A stretch of 20,990 nt of DNA from CAMDMI01 sp036759185 (GTDB taxonomy: Bacteria > Bacteroidota > Bacteroidia > Cytophagales > Flexibacteraceae). The notes beneath the pieces were generated by a model that was not told the DNA's origin, made no database searches, and was given only the letters and a program-made list of their open reading frames with translations. This document shows positions 8,735-15,948 of the stretch, in pieces; the stretch's first letter is position 1, and each line of letters starts with the position of its first letter. A program made the position numbers and the translations under genes. Location: the NCBI GenBank assembly GCA_036759185.1, contig DAIOVD010000067.1, forward strand, positions 1 to 20,990, written 5' to 3'.

Positions 8735-10306
8735 TCAAAGACTTTTCTTTTCAAAAATAACGTACGCAAACCGGCCATCCGGCGCCTGAAACACCTGAAG
8801 CGTCTGGTATTTGCCACTGCTGGCGAAATATTCATAAGGCACACCCCGCTTGTAATTTGGCCGGTATCCGTAATGACTGTCCCATAAAACCAGACTTCCG
8901 ATTGGTGCCTTTTCCATTGTGGCGGTGTCGGCAATCACAATTGGTTCCGGAGTAAACTGTTTTTCAACTTTCCCCAGAAAATAGTAGAACATGATGTGGG
9001 TGTTGTACATCGGTTTGCCTTTATAGCCAGCTTCATTTTGTTTGTACCAGCTGGCCACATCCTGGCAGATTTTATCCTCGTCACTGAGCTTGATGGGTTT
9101 CACATTCACCAATGCCATGAAGGCACAAAGGACAGCCACCAGAATGGTCTGAACGGTTTGTGATACCGGAATGAAAACCAGAGCCGATGCAAAAATTGCC
9201 CCAACGAGAGGAATATTGTCTGATTCTTCCGTGAGCTTAAGGAAGTTGTGTTTGTAGGTGAGGAAAACACCCACCAGAATAATGTAGGGGATGATGAAGT
9301 AAAACAGTTTTCCTTTCTCCTTCAGTTCTGTGATGGTTTGAAATGCCAGGGCACCGCACACGGCCACAAGTGGAGAAATGATGCACATGTAACGCAGGTT
9401 GCCTCCGGTTGCAGGTCCGATGTGGAATTCTTCCCAATTAAACAGGCAATTAATCAGAAAGAAACCCAACGTTGCCACCAGAATAACGGGTTGGTTGATT
9501 TTCTTATTCAGGGCCATTTGTGCCAGATAGAGCACAAACATGGTGAGGGCAATCGGGCCGAACACAACCGCCGAAGTGAGGAAATAATGGTCAAATCCCA
9601 TCCGGGCATAGGCATCTTTCAATGTGTCGCTTGTACCCAGGATCTGGTTCAACAGATACAATGGATCGCCGTACAACACATAACCCGCAAGGTTTTGAAG
9701 AAGAGGAAACAACGCAATGGAAAAAGCCGAAAACCAGTATTTCCTGAATAACAGATGAACACCAAACAATGCCGCAATCGGATAAAACTCCTGGCGGATG
9801 GTACAAATGAGACCCACCAGTATGGCTGAAGCCAGCATTCGGGAGGTGGTGTAAAGATAAAAGGAGAGGATCAGCAGAAAGGCAGCAGGGAATTCAGAAT
9901 AGTTACGGAAGGACAGCGATATCCATAAAGGCTGAGTGGCCAGTAAGATAAACGCGATCCAGGGATTGGATGCCCCCAGTTTCTGAGCCGATTTGTAAGC
10001 GAAAAAACAGGAAAATGCCGCAAAAGCACAGTTCTGAAGGACCACCAGTTTCTGTCCGCCCAGTACCGTCAGTACATAGAGAATTTTGTAGCCCGGTTTC
10101 GCCCAGTTGCCCATAATGGCATTGGGATCATACCAGAACCGGAGCATCGAAAGATAATGATTGGCCTCATCCTGCTGATAGAACCCTTTTGATTTAAGAG
10201 AATAAGCAAAATACAACAGGGCCAGAACGCCGGTCAGAATGAGGGGGAGATTGTCTCCTTTCGCCTGACCTGTGGTTCCGGGAAGTTTATCGGCTGTGGT
10301 GTTCAT
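8735..10306 (-). CDS. Polytopic membrane protein resembling GT-C glycosyltransferases
   Basis: This 523-residue, strongly hydrophobic protein has about ten or more predicted membrane helices and a hydrophilic C-terminal tail of around 120 residues. The N-terminal layout is a first helix (about residues 20-37) followed by a periplasmic loop with QQDEANHY (Asp46, Glu47). This is the position of the catalytic acid in GT-C enzymes such as the PMT/ArnT-like group, which transfer sugars from polyprenyl-phosphate donors. IRQEF and GYVLYGDPLYL recall the same superfamily. Donor, acceptor and exact family are unknown to me. The start is ATG 10306; a TTG two codons upstream is less likely. It is probably first in the minus-strand run with the desaturase-family gene, and a good Bacteroidota-type promoter lies 23 bases upstream. 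Confidence 0.65.
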   Translation of the reverse strand: MNTTADKLPGTTGQAKGDNLPLILTGVLALLYFAYSLKSKGFYQQDEANHYLSMLRFWYDPNAIMGNWAKPGYKILYVLTVLGGQKLVVLQNCAFAAFSCFFAYKSAQKLGASNPWIAFILLATQPLWISLSFRNYSEFPAAFLLILSFYLYTTSRMLASAILVGLICTIRQEFYPIAALFGVHLLFRKYWFSAFSIALFPLLQNLAGYVLYGDPLYLLNQILGTSDTLKDAYARMGFDHYFLTSAVVFGPIALTMFVLYLAQMALNKKINQPVILVATLGFFLINCLFNWEEFHIGPATGGNLRYMCIISPLVAVCGALAFQTITELKEKGKLFYFIIPYIILVGVFLTYKHNFLKLTEESDNIPLVGAIFASALVFIPVSQTVQTILVAVLCAFMALVNVKPIKLSDEDKICQDVASWYKQNEAGYKGKPMYNTHIMFYYFLGKVEKQFTPEPIVIADTATMEKAPIGSLVLWDSHYGYRPNYKRGVPYEYFASSGKYQTLQVFQAPDGRFAYVIFEKKSL

Positions 10307-10328
10307 GTACAATACGCTAATCGGGCCT

Positions 10329-10361
10329 CAAAGGTAAGATTGCCAGTGAATTGTTTGCAAG
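10329..10361 (-). promoter_or_regulatory. Bacteroidota-type promoter for the GT-C-like gene
   Basis: On the minus strand the -7 element is a perfect TACCTTTG (10329-10336). A CTTG at 10358-10361 sits 21 bases upstream in the -33 position (consensus TTTG). The expected start site near 10322 would give a leader of about 15 bases before ATG 10306. The -33 lies within the near-palindrome TTGTTTGCAAGCAA (10351-10364), which could be an operator. The call is from motif match only. Confidence 0.5.
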
Positions 10362-10401
10362 CAATAATCTTCCGGAAGCGGAAAGAGGACAGAAGGCAGA
10401 A

Positions 10402-11412
10402 TCAGGGTTTGAATCCACTCTCGGAGAAGATTTTCCTGGCATCTTTTTCAGCCATCACCTTTTGAAGCGGGATCTTTTTATCGATGGCCCACTTGCGAAC
10501 AATCTGCCAGCCCAGCCACCTGCCGACACGACCGGGACATTGTTCGCCGATTTCCACCACATTCGGCCGTTCATCGCAGTATTTTTTGATGAGGAAAAGG
10601 TCCGTGGAGAAAAACAGATTCTTATCCAGGTAATGTGCCCAGATGGTTTTGAGATTCTCGTCCACATCTTTCAGCTGTGCCTCGGTAAAACCAGTCAGCA
10701 GCGTATCCTGAAGGCAGGGCATGGTCTTTTCCATGAAATAATAGACCCGTCCCCATTTGAGCATTTCACCCATCATGCTATTGTCGAGCATGTCAATTTC
10801 GCAATAGCGGTCGGCCATCACCATCGCAATTTCCGGAACCAGAAACCGCTTTTTCAGTCTTCGAAGAATGTAATTCGGGATTTGAGGCGGTCGGTACCGG
10901 GAAGAATCGCTCAGAAAATACTCCAGTCCGATCACAAGGACGGAATCCTTTACTTCCAGATCCACCCCAAAACCAGTCACCACAGTGTACACAGGTGGTG
11001 CATGAAATTTTGGGTAGTAGTGGCGGATATGACCAAACAGATCGGTCAGGTCGCCTTTCAGCCAGGCGAGGTCCGCAAATTCACGGTCCACATCCTGGTT
11101 CATCGTGTCGATGTAGGGATCGCGGCTTAGTTTGAGAAAGTCCTGGATCAGAATACTGTCGTGCGGAAGCTTCGACCGCTGAAGAAATTTTTCTGAAAGA
11201 AGAGGATAGCGATCCAGAAACAGACGGGTACCAAGAGTGTCGCTTAGCGTCTGAATGCTGTCTTCCAGCCGGATAAATGTGAGATCCTTTTCCAGAGGAG
11301 AGGTTCCTTCATCTTCCCGGCAGGTTTTTTTTCCGCAGGCATTCACCAAAGCAACCAAACAAAGAATTATTATTGTGGCCTTAAGTCTCAGGGATTGGTC
11401 AACCAGTTTCAT
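10402..11412 (-). CDS. gldB: GldB-like gliding motility / T9SS-associated lipoprotein
   Basis: From ATG 11412 the product is 336 residues with a lipoprotein signal peptide: a hydrophobic stretch followed by the lipobox LVNAC with Cys26. The body matches GldB, with a YYPKF segment, VYTVVTGFG, LVIGLEYFLSDSSRY, and the C-terminal block EQCPGRVGRWLGWQIV. It ends in FSESGFKP, close to the family's usual end. GldB is an outer-envelope lipoprotein needed for gliding in Flavobacterium; its exact role is unresolved, and it also occurs in non-gliding relatives. The frame is open to 11448 (GTG), but this overlaps the divergent gene's start, and the 11412 start gives a normal signal peptide. Cys26 would be processed by LspA, which is encoded further along this window. 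Confidence 0.82.
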   Translation of the reverse strand: MKLVDQSLRLKATIIILCLVALVNACGKKTCREDEGTSPLEKDLTFIRLEDSIQTLSDTLGTRLFLDRYPLLSEKFLQRSKLPHDSILIQDFLKLSRDPYIDTMNQDVDREFADLAWLKGDLTDLFGHIRHYYPKFHAPPVYTVVTGFGVDLEVKDSVLVIGLEYFLSDSSRYRPPQIPNYILRRLKKRFLVPEIAMVMADRYCEIDMLDNSMMGEMLKWGRVYYFMEKTMPCLQDTLLTGFTEAQLKDVDENLKTIWAHYLDKNLFFSTDLFLIKKYCDERPNVVEIGEQCPGRVGRWLGWQIVRKWAIDKKIPLQKVMAEKDARKIFSESGFKP

Positions 11413-11427
11413 TTTCAACATCGGCCG

Positions 11428-11460
11428 CAATTTTAACTTCATACGCACATGAAAAACAAT
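11428..11460 (-). promoter_or_regulatory. Possible promoter for the gldB-like gene
   Basis: The minus strand has TAAAATTG (11428-11435; one mismatch to TAnnTTTG), preceded by ATTG at 11457-11460 with a 21-base spacer. The predicted start site near 11421 would put ATG 11412 about 9 bases downstream. The -33 falls inside the first codons of the divergent outer-membrane protein gene. Weak motif evidence. Confidence 0.3.
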
Positions 11461-12156
11461 GCAATTCTTCTCCTCCTCTTACTCCTGGCTTCAAACCAGA
11501 TTTTCGCACAAGATAAAAAGTTTAAACTGGGTTTACGCTTTGCTCCCAACATTGCCATGAACCGGGTGGTGGACCTTCAGGAAAAGGATGGTTTTTCGTT
11601 CAATAACAATGGAGCTGGTGTGCGATTCTCGGCTGGCGTTACCGGTGATTTCTATTTTGGGAAGAACTATTCTTTTTACACAGGCCTATGGTACACCGTT
11701 TTGCGGACCGGGATGAAGTATGACAGTGTTGGAAGTTCATTACCTGACAATGGAAAATCGGTTTACAATCTGCAATATCTTCAGATGCCGGTTGCTTTGA
11801 AGCTGTTCACCAATGAAATTGGCACAGACTTGAAAATGTACTTTGTTATTGGAGGGACGCTGGGGGTCAAAATCGATGAAAAGGAGAAATCCTGGGAGAC
11901 TTCCGAGTTTTCTTCAGCTGAAAAACCATCCAAAGGAAGTGGTCATTCCTTCGGAGATGTCGGACTTTTATTAGGTGCCGGTGTGGAATACCAGATGGGC
12001 GAGGCGACTACCTTGTTTTTCGGTCTGTCATACAACCGTGGTTTGCTTGACATTGCTTCTAAAAAAGGACCAATGTGGGTAGCTGAAAGGGATGCTTCGG
12101 ATTTTTATAAAATCAGCACCAGCCTTTTGAGTCTCGAAGCAGGAATTAAGTTCTGA
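11449..12156 (+). CDS. Outer-membrane beta-barrel protein (OMP_b-brl_2, PorT-like superfamily)
   Basis: This 235-residue secreted protein has a clear signal peptide (MKNN, then a leucine run, and cleavage near IFA|Q at residue 20). The mature part has alternating hydrophobic strands typical of small 8-stranded barrels. Family landmarks are LGLRFAPNIA near the N-terminus, VYNLQYLQMPVALKL at mid-protein and a C-terminus ending in the aromatic residue of LEAGIKF. Databases often label such proteins PorT family, but I do not see enough to call it the T9SS component PorT/SprT. The start ATG 11449 is only 36 bases from the divergent gldB-like start, so the two genes share a very short regulatory region. 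The stop codon is one base from the purN start, implying translational coupling. Confidence 0.75.
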   Translation: MKNNAILLLLLLLASNQIFAQDKKFKLGLRFAPNIAMNRVVDLQEKDGFSFNNNGAGVRFSAGVTGDFYFGKNYSFYTGLWYTVLRTGMKYDSVGSSLPDNGKSVYNLQYLQMPVALKLFTNEIGTDLKMYFVIGGTLGVKIDEKEKSWETSEFSSAEKPSKGSGHSFGDVGLLLGAGVEYQMGEATTLFFGLSYNRGLLDIASKKGPMWVAERDASDFYKISTSLLSLEAGIKF

Positions 12157-12157
12157 T

Positions 12158-12754
12158 TTGATTCAGATCGCAATTTTCTGTTCCGGCTCAGGCAGCAATG
12201 CCGAGGCACTGATGGCACATTTTCACCACCATCGCTCCATACAGGTGGCTGCATTGGTGGTGAACAATCCGCGTTCCTACGCTATCAACAGAGCTGAAAA
12301 GTTTGGTGTCGAAGGACAGTATTTTTCAAGAAATACTTTTGTTGAAAGTCCGGATGTCATTCTACAATATCTAAAGGACAAAAACATTTCCTTTATTCTA
12401 CTGGCCGGATTCCTGCAATTGATACCCGAAGTTCTGATTTCGAATTTTCCAGACAGGATTCTTAATATTCATCCTGCCCTTCTTCCTTCTTTTGGAGGAC
12501 CGGGGATGTACGGGCATTTTGTCCACGAAGCAGTCAAATCGGCTGGTGTTTCAGAAACCGGACTTACCATTCATTTGGTGGACGAAGAATACGATAAGGG
12601 AAAAATTATTTTTCAGGCGACATGCAGGGTTGAAAAAGACGATTCTGCGGCCGATATTGCAGCCCGCGTTCTGGTGATGGAGCACATCCATTATCCGCTT
12701 GTTGCTGAATACGTTATACAAACCACTTCAAAAAACGACATTACCTTCATATGA
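12158..12754 (+). CDS. purN: Phosphoribosylglycinamide formyltransferase (PurN), TTG start
   Basis: This is a 198-residue GAR transformylase, the folate-dependent enzyme that formylates glycinamide ribonucleotide in de novo purine synthesis. The N-terminus IAIFCSGSGSNAEAL is the phosphate-binding loop for the ribonucleotide. LNIHPALLPSF holds catalytic Asn103 and His105, and LVDEEYDKG holds the catalytic Asp146. All three catalytic residues are present. The start must be TTG 12158: the family normally begins two to four residues before IAIF, and the nearest in-frame ATG is inside the conserved region. The TTG lies one base after the previous gene's TGA, and the gene's own stop overlaps the next ATG (ATGA), so the three genes look translationally coupled. 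Confidence 0.93.
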   Translation: MIQIAIFCSGSGSNAEALMAHFHHHRSIQVAALVVNNPRSYAINRAEKFGVEGQYFSRNTFVESPDVILQYLKDKNISFILLAGFLQLIPEVLISNFPDRILNIHPALLPSFGGPGMYGHFVHEAVKSAGVSETGLTIHLVDEEYDKGKIIFQATCRVEKDDSAADIAARVLVMEHIHYPLVAEYVIQTTSKNDITFI

Positions 12755-13260
12755 TGGAACTCTCCAAAATAGCTGCTATCGCAGGCCAAAGCGGTCTGTA
12801 TGTCATTTCATCTCCCTTAAAAAACGGGGTGTTGATGGAAAGCCTGGACGAGAAGAAAGCCAAGTCTGTTGCCAATGCCACCAGCAAAGTTTCGATCCTG
12901 TCTGAGATTTCGATCTACACCATTACGTCCGATGGTTCTGTTCCTTTGGAGCAGGTGCTGAAAGCGTTGTACGTGAAGTATGGAAAAACTCTTCCGGCGA
13001 CCGCAAAATCAGACGGAGCCGATTTGAAAAGTCTTCTGAAAAGTGTTTTGGAAGATGTGGATTTCGACCGTGTTTATGTTTCAGATATAAAGAAGCTGAC
13101 TACCTGGTACCACATTCTGGCTGAGCATGCCACCGAATTGTTGAAATCAGAAGAGCCTAAGGCTGCAGAAGCTCCGGTCGCAGAAGCTGCGGGTGAGCCT
13201 GCAAAACCGAAAGCTAAAAAAGCACCGGCCAAAAAAGCAGAACCTAAGGAGAAGAAATAA
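12751..13260 (+). CDS. DUF5606 family protein with Ala/Lys-rich C-terminal tail
   Basis: This 169-residue protein belongs to DUF5606, a family largely limited to Bacteroidota with no known function. The conserved core covers about residues 3-130: KIAAIAGQSGLYVI, a strand NGVLMESLDEKKA, VSILSEISIYT and VDFDRVYVSDIKKLTTWYHIL. From about residue 132 the protein becomes a low-complexity tail of Ala, Lys, Pro and Glu with KKAPAKKA repeats, like histone H1-type tails. This suggests, without proof, nucleic-acid or polyanion binding. The ATG at 12751 overlaps purN's TGA by four bases; ATG 12754 is the alternative. A hairpin follows directly after the stop codon. Confidence 0.85.
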   Translation: MMELSKIAAIAGQSGLYVISSPLKNGVLMESLDEKKAKSVANATSKVSILSEISIYTITSDGSVPLEQVLKALYVKYGKTLPATAKSDGADLKSLLKSVLEDVDFDRVYVSDIKKLTTWYHILAEHATELLKSEEPKAAEAPVAEAAGEPAKPKAKKAPAKKAEPKEKK

Positions 13261-13264
13261 GAAT

Positions 13265-13291
13265 GGAACCTGTTTCAGGTTTCTTGTCTCC
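13265..13291 (+). terminator. Hairpin with T-rich tail after DUF5606 (possible weak terminator/attenuator)
   Basis: GGAACCTG (13265-13272) and CAGGTTTC (13276-13283) form an 8-bp stem with one G-U pair and a TTT loop. The tail TTTCTTGTCTCC (13280-13291) overlaps the stem end. It starts five bases after the DUF5606 stop. The T-tract is interrupted, so termination may be partial, with read-through into the next gene. Confidence 0.42.
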
Positions 13292-13303
13292 GCCCCAAAA
13301 ATT

Positions 13304-13759
13304 ATGCAAAGTCTGAATCGTGTCAAGCTTCGTGACGGTACGTGGCTGGATGTAACCGCTATCCTTAGGAAAAAGCAGCAGGACCATTCAAATCTGGATT
13401 CTTCGGAAGCAACGATGGCCTCTGTGCAACACGCTATTTTATACGCCCGGAATATCCTTCCCGGTGCAGGAGATTCACCGGATTATCTGGAGGCAGGCTT
13501 TGCCGATTTCCTGGAAGCACCGGGCATTGAAGCCATCGACCTTTCGCAGTTTTCCGGACGATTGAATTCCCGCATTCTGATTCATTTGGGAGAATCCCGA
13601 CGGGCTTCCGAAATTCAGGTTCAGATCATAAACTGGGATGGATCCCTGGCCATGGATGGATTCGCAGAACAGGGACTCTTTTCCACAGAGTGGATTTATT
13701 CTCTGCCCAAAGACAATCCACAACCCTGGGCCAGAATCCGGGTTTCTGTGCGAGCCTAA
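13304..13759 (+). CDS. Hypothetical protein, unrecognised
   Basis: This 151-residue soluble protein matches no family I recognise. The N-terminal half looks helical, including MASVQHAILYARNIL and YLEAGFADFLEAPGIEAIDL. The C-terminal half has short strands, such as SRILIHLGE, EIQVQIINWDG and ARIRVSVRA, with several Trp. There is no signal peptide or membrane segment. I start at ATG 13304; the frame is open upstream to 13193, but that stretch overlaps the DUF5606 tail and the intervening hairpin. It lies 43 bases after DUF5606 on the same strand and converges with comEC (19-base gap). Codon use looks like its neighbours', and the reading frame is clean, so it is probably real. Confidence 0.6.
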   Translation: MQSLNRVKLRDGTWLDVTAILRKKQQDHSNLDSSEATMASVQHAILYARNILPGAGDSPDYLEAGFADFLEAPGIEAIDLSQFSGRLNSRILIHLGESRRASEIQVQIINWDGSLAMDGFAEQGLFSTEWIYSLPKDNPQPWARIRVSVRA

Positions 13760-13778
13760 GATTGTTTTCCGCAATTCT

Positions 13779-15872
13779 TCATAAATATCTGAAACGACAG
13801 GTCCGGTGGTTTATCAGCCGGATCCGTGAAGATTTATGATCCTTCTTCCATTGCATCTCCTGACTGGGCTTCCAGTCTACCCAGATTTCGTTGGGCTCAA
13901 ACACTTCAAGGGCATTGCCGATGGTTTTGTATCCGGCCTGTAAAACGACGAGAGCCTCTATCCGGATTTTTTTGGGCGGTTGTCTTCGGTTGAGGTAGTT
14001 CGATAAAAATAAATACGATTTTCCCTGCCACACCACGAGACGGGTTTTCCTTTGATTCGTTTTTTTATCGGAGGAAATCACTTCTCCGGTGTCCAGTCGG
14101 GTTACCACATTCAGCATGTGCATGCCTTCTTTGAGGGCCTTTACTTCAAATGAGCGGTCCTTCTTTGCTTCTGATCCGGAAAGCAGCGACAAACTTGCAT
14201 TCCTCCCATCCAGGTTCCCCAGCATCCATTCTTTGCTGGTGCGCATCACAAATGTGCTATTGCGTTCATTCCACATCCGGAAATTGTCGATGGCCAGTGT
14301 GAGGCAGGAAACGAAAAGGAGCAAAAGGGCATTCCTTAAAAAGCGGTAACCGGCATAATGGAACCAGAAATGGAGGGCAATGAGAAAAAGGAAGAGCAGA
14401 AAAAGGGTGTACCATGGCATGTAGATGTCAGCAATGCTGCTATACGGAAGCTGTTCGATGAAAACCACAAATCCATTGAGAAAGGCCAGAGTCCAGTGAA
14501 TCACCCATCCCACTATTTTAGCCAGAGCAGAAAACGGGGAAACAAGTAAAAGCACGATTCCCGCATAAATCAGGGCATTGCTCACCGGAACCGCCACCAG
14601 ATTCGCTAGCAGAAAATAAACCGGGAATTGGTGGAAGTAATACAGAATCACCGGAAAGGTAGCAATGGTAGCCGCCAGCGTAACGGCGATTCCTTCCCAG
14701 ACAGATTTCAACACCCAACTTTTTGGCCGCCAGAAATCCAGAATGGGTCGCTGAAAACTGACGATGCCATAAACCGCAGCAAATGAAAGCTGGTACCCAA
14801 CATCAAAGACCAGATCGGTATCAGCAAACAACAGAATGAGTGTGGCAAAGCACAGTCCGTTGATTGCCAGCGGAGGTTTCTTAAACAGATCATTCAGTTG
14901 CATCACGGAAAAAACCGTCACTGCCCGAAGCACGGAAGGACTCAAGCCAGTCACCAAAGCATAAAACCAGAGAAGGCCAATGATCACCAGAGAAAATGCC
15001 CAGGCGCCGGTTTTCCAGTTTCGGATCCAGCCAAACACAAAGACCAGACAGCCGAAAATCAAACCCACGTGCATCCCTGACACAGCCAGAATATGAGTGA
15101 CCCCTGCCGCAGAATAAGCTGCTTTCAATTCCGGATCAATTTTCCGGCGGATGCCCAGCAATAAAGCAGAGAGCATGTAGCCGTCGTTTTTTTCCGGTAC
15201 ATGTTTCATCAAGGCCTGTTCCAGAAATGACCGGCATTGCTGAGAGACTGATCTCAGAAGAGTGGGCCTGGATGGCAGAATATGAGCAAACTGCCCGGGC
15301 TTCAGAAAAACCTGGTAGTAAATGCCCTGCCGTCCGTAAAAAGCCGCCGCATCGAATTGCCCCGGGATTCCGGGTTTTTCAATGTTGGTCAGTTCCCTGG
15401 AAACCAGCAACCGGTCGCCGTTTTTTAGATCGGATTGCTGTCCGGAAAATTGCAGCAAAACCCGCTCATCGGTTTGCTTCCAGACGGTATCGTTGTTGCC
15501 AAAATCCACGTGAGCAAGGCAACGAAGTTTTCCGTCTGCCTGTAATCCATAGCTTTCGATGACGGTGCAGGAAAAGCGATGCAAACCGACCGGATGCTCG
15601 GTGGAGTTCTGATAACCGGCTGCCGCCGCCCCGATCCAGAAGTACAGCAACCAGCCCCAGAGCGTCCGAATTCTGCCAATCCATTTGCTCATTGCCAGAG
15701 CCACATGACGGAAGCACAGCAAAATGGCACCGGCAATCAGTGGAATTCCAGCCCAGATAAGGACGGGAGCAACCGGAAAATAATTGGTAAAAAGAATGCC
15801 GGCACAAGCAAAAACCAGCATGGGTAACAAGGGATTCTCATCCCATTGATACATCAATCGTATTTTTTTCAT
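13779..15872 (-). CDS. comEC: ComEC/Rec2 family DNA-uptake channel protein
   Basis: This 697-residue polytopic inner-membrane protein has the Competence domain signatures HILAVSGMHVGL (residues 260-271), GLSPSVLRAVTV (309-320) and DVGYQLSFAAVYGI (357-370). The N-terminus (to about 200) has membrane helices and an OB-fold-like DUF4131 region. In natural competence ComEC moves single-stranded DNA across the cytoplasmic membrane. The C-terminal part (about 530-697) has no HxHxDH metal motif, so the metallo-beta-lactamase nuclease domain of Bacillus-type ComEC is absent or degenerate. The shorter form is, to my knowledge, common in Bacteroidota. A strong promoter lies just upstream of ATG 15872, so the gene can be expressed separately from lspA, which ends 76 bases before it. 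Confidence 0.9.
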   Translation of the reverse strand: MKKIRLMYQWDENPLLPMLVFACAGILFTNYFPVAPVLIWAGIPLIAGAILLCFRHVALAMSKWIGRIRTLWGWLLYFWIGAAAAGYQNSTEHPVGLHRFSCTVIESYGLQADGKLRCLAHVDFGNNDTVWKQTDERVLLQFSGQQSDLKNGDRLLVSRELTNIEKPGIPGQFDAAAFYGRQGIYYQVFLKPGQFAHILPSRPTLLRSVSQQCRSFLEQALMKHVPEKNDGYMLSALLLGIRRKIDPELKAAYSAAGVTHILAVSGMHVGLIFGCLVFVFGWIRNWKTGAWAFSLVIIGLLWFYALVTGLSPSVLRAVTVFSVMQLNDLFKKPPLAINGLCFATLILLFADTDLVFDVGYQLSFAAVYGIVSFQRPILDFWRPKSWVLKSVWEGIAVTLAATIATFPVILYYFHQFPVYFLLANLVAVPVSNALIYAGIVLLLVSPFSALAKIVGWVIHWTLAFLNGFVVFIEQLPYSSIADIYMPWYTLFLLFLFLIALHFWFHYAGYRFLRNALLLLFVSCLTLAIDNFRMWNERNSTFVMRTSKEWMLGNLDGRNASLSLLSGSEAKKDRSFEVKALKEGMHMLNVVTRLDTGEVISSDKKTNQRKTRLVVWQGKSYLFLSNYLNRRQPPKKIRIEALVVLQAGYKTIGNALEVFEPNEIWVDWKPSQEMQWKKDHKSSRIRLINHRTCRFRYL

Positions 15873-15890
15873 CCTCAGTTAGTTTGGATG

Positions 15891-15921
15891 CAAAAGTAAA
15901 AGCCCTTTGCTTCTGACCAAA
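15891..15921 (-). promoter_or_regulatory. Bacteroidota-type promoter for comEC
   Basis: On the minus strand TTTG (15918-15921) and TACTTTTG (15891-15898) are separated by 19 bases. This is a perfect match to the phylum's -33 TTTG / -7 TAnnTTTG pattern. Transcription would start near 15886, leaving a leader of about 14 bases before ATG 15872. A T-run at the -33 side, preceded by a weak 4-bp hairpin, may also help end lspA transcripts. Confidence 0.62.
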
Positions 15922-15948
15922 AAAAGAGGAAGTCTGTCCTGAAATTAT

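Noticed and set aside
10371..10380. Palindrome CTTCCGGAAG as an operator
   Set aside because: TCCGGA-type words recur throughout this window inside coding genes (for example near 17058) and reflect codon preference, so the site is not special.
10351..11130. A 259-codon open frame on the plus strand opposite the GldB-like gene
   Set aside because: It has no family features, its start overlaps a promoter, and the opposite strand encodes a recognisable lipoprotein. It is an antisense shadow.
11449..12156. Naming the barrel gene porT, a T9SS component
   Set aside because: The sequence fits the broad OMP_b-brl_2 group, and no feature specific to T9SS PorT could be confirmed by eye.
15921..15945. 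Possible lspA terminator (AGGA...TCCT followed by a T-run on the minus strand)
   Set aside because: The stem is only 4 bp, and the T-run is also explained by the comEC -33 region. I mention it only with that promoter.
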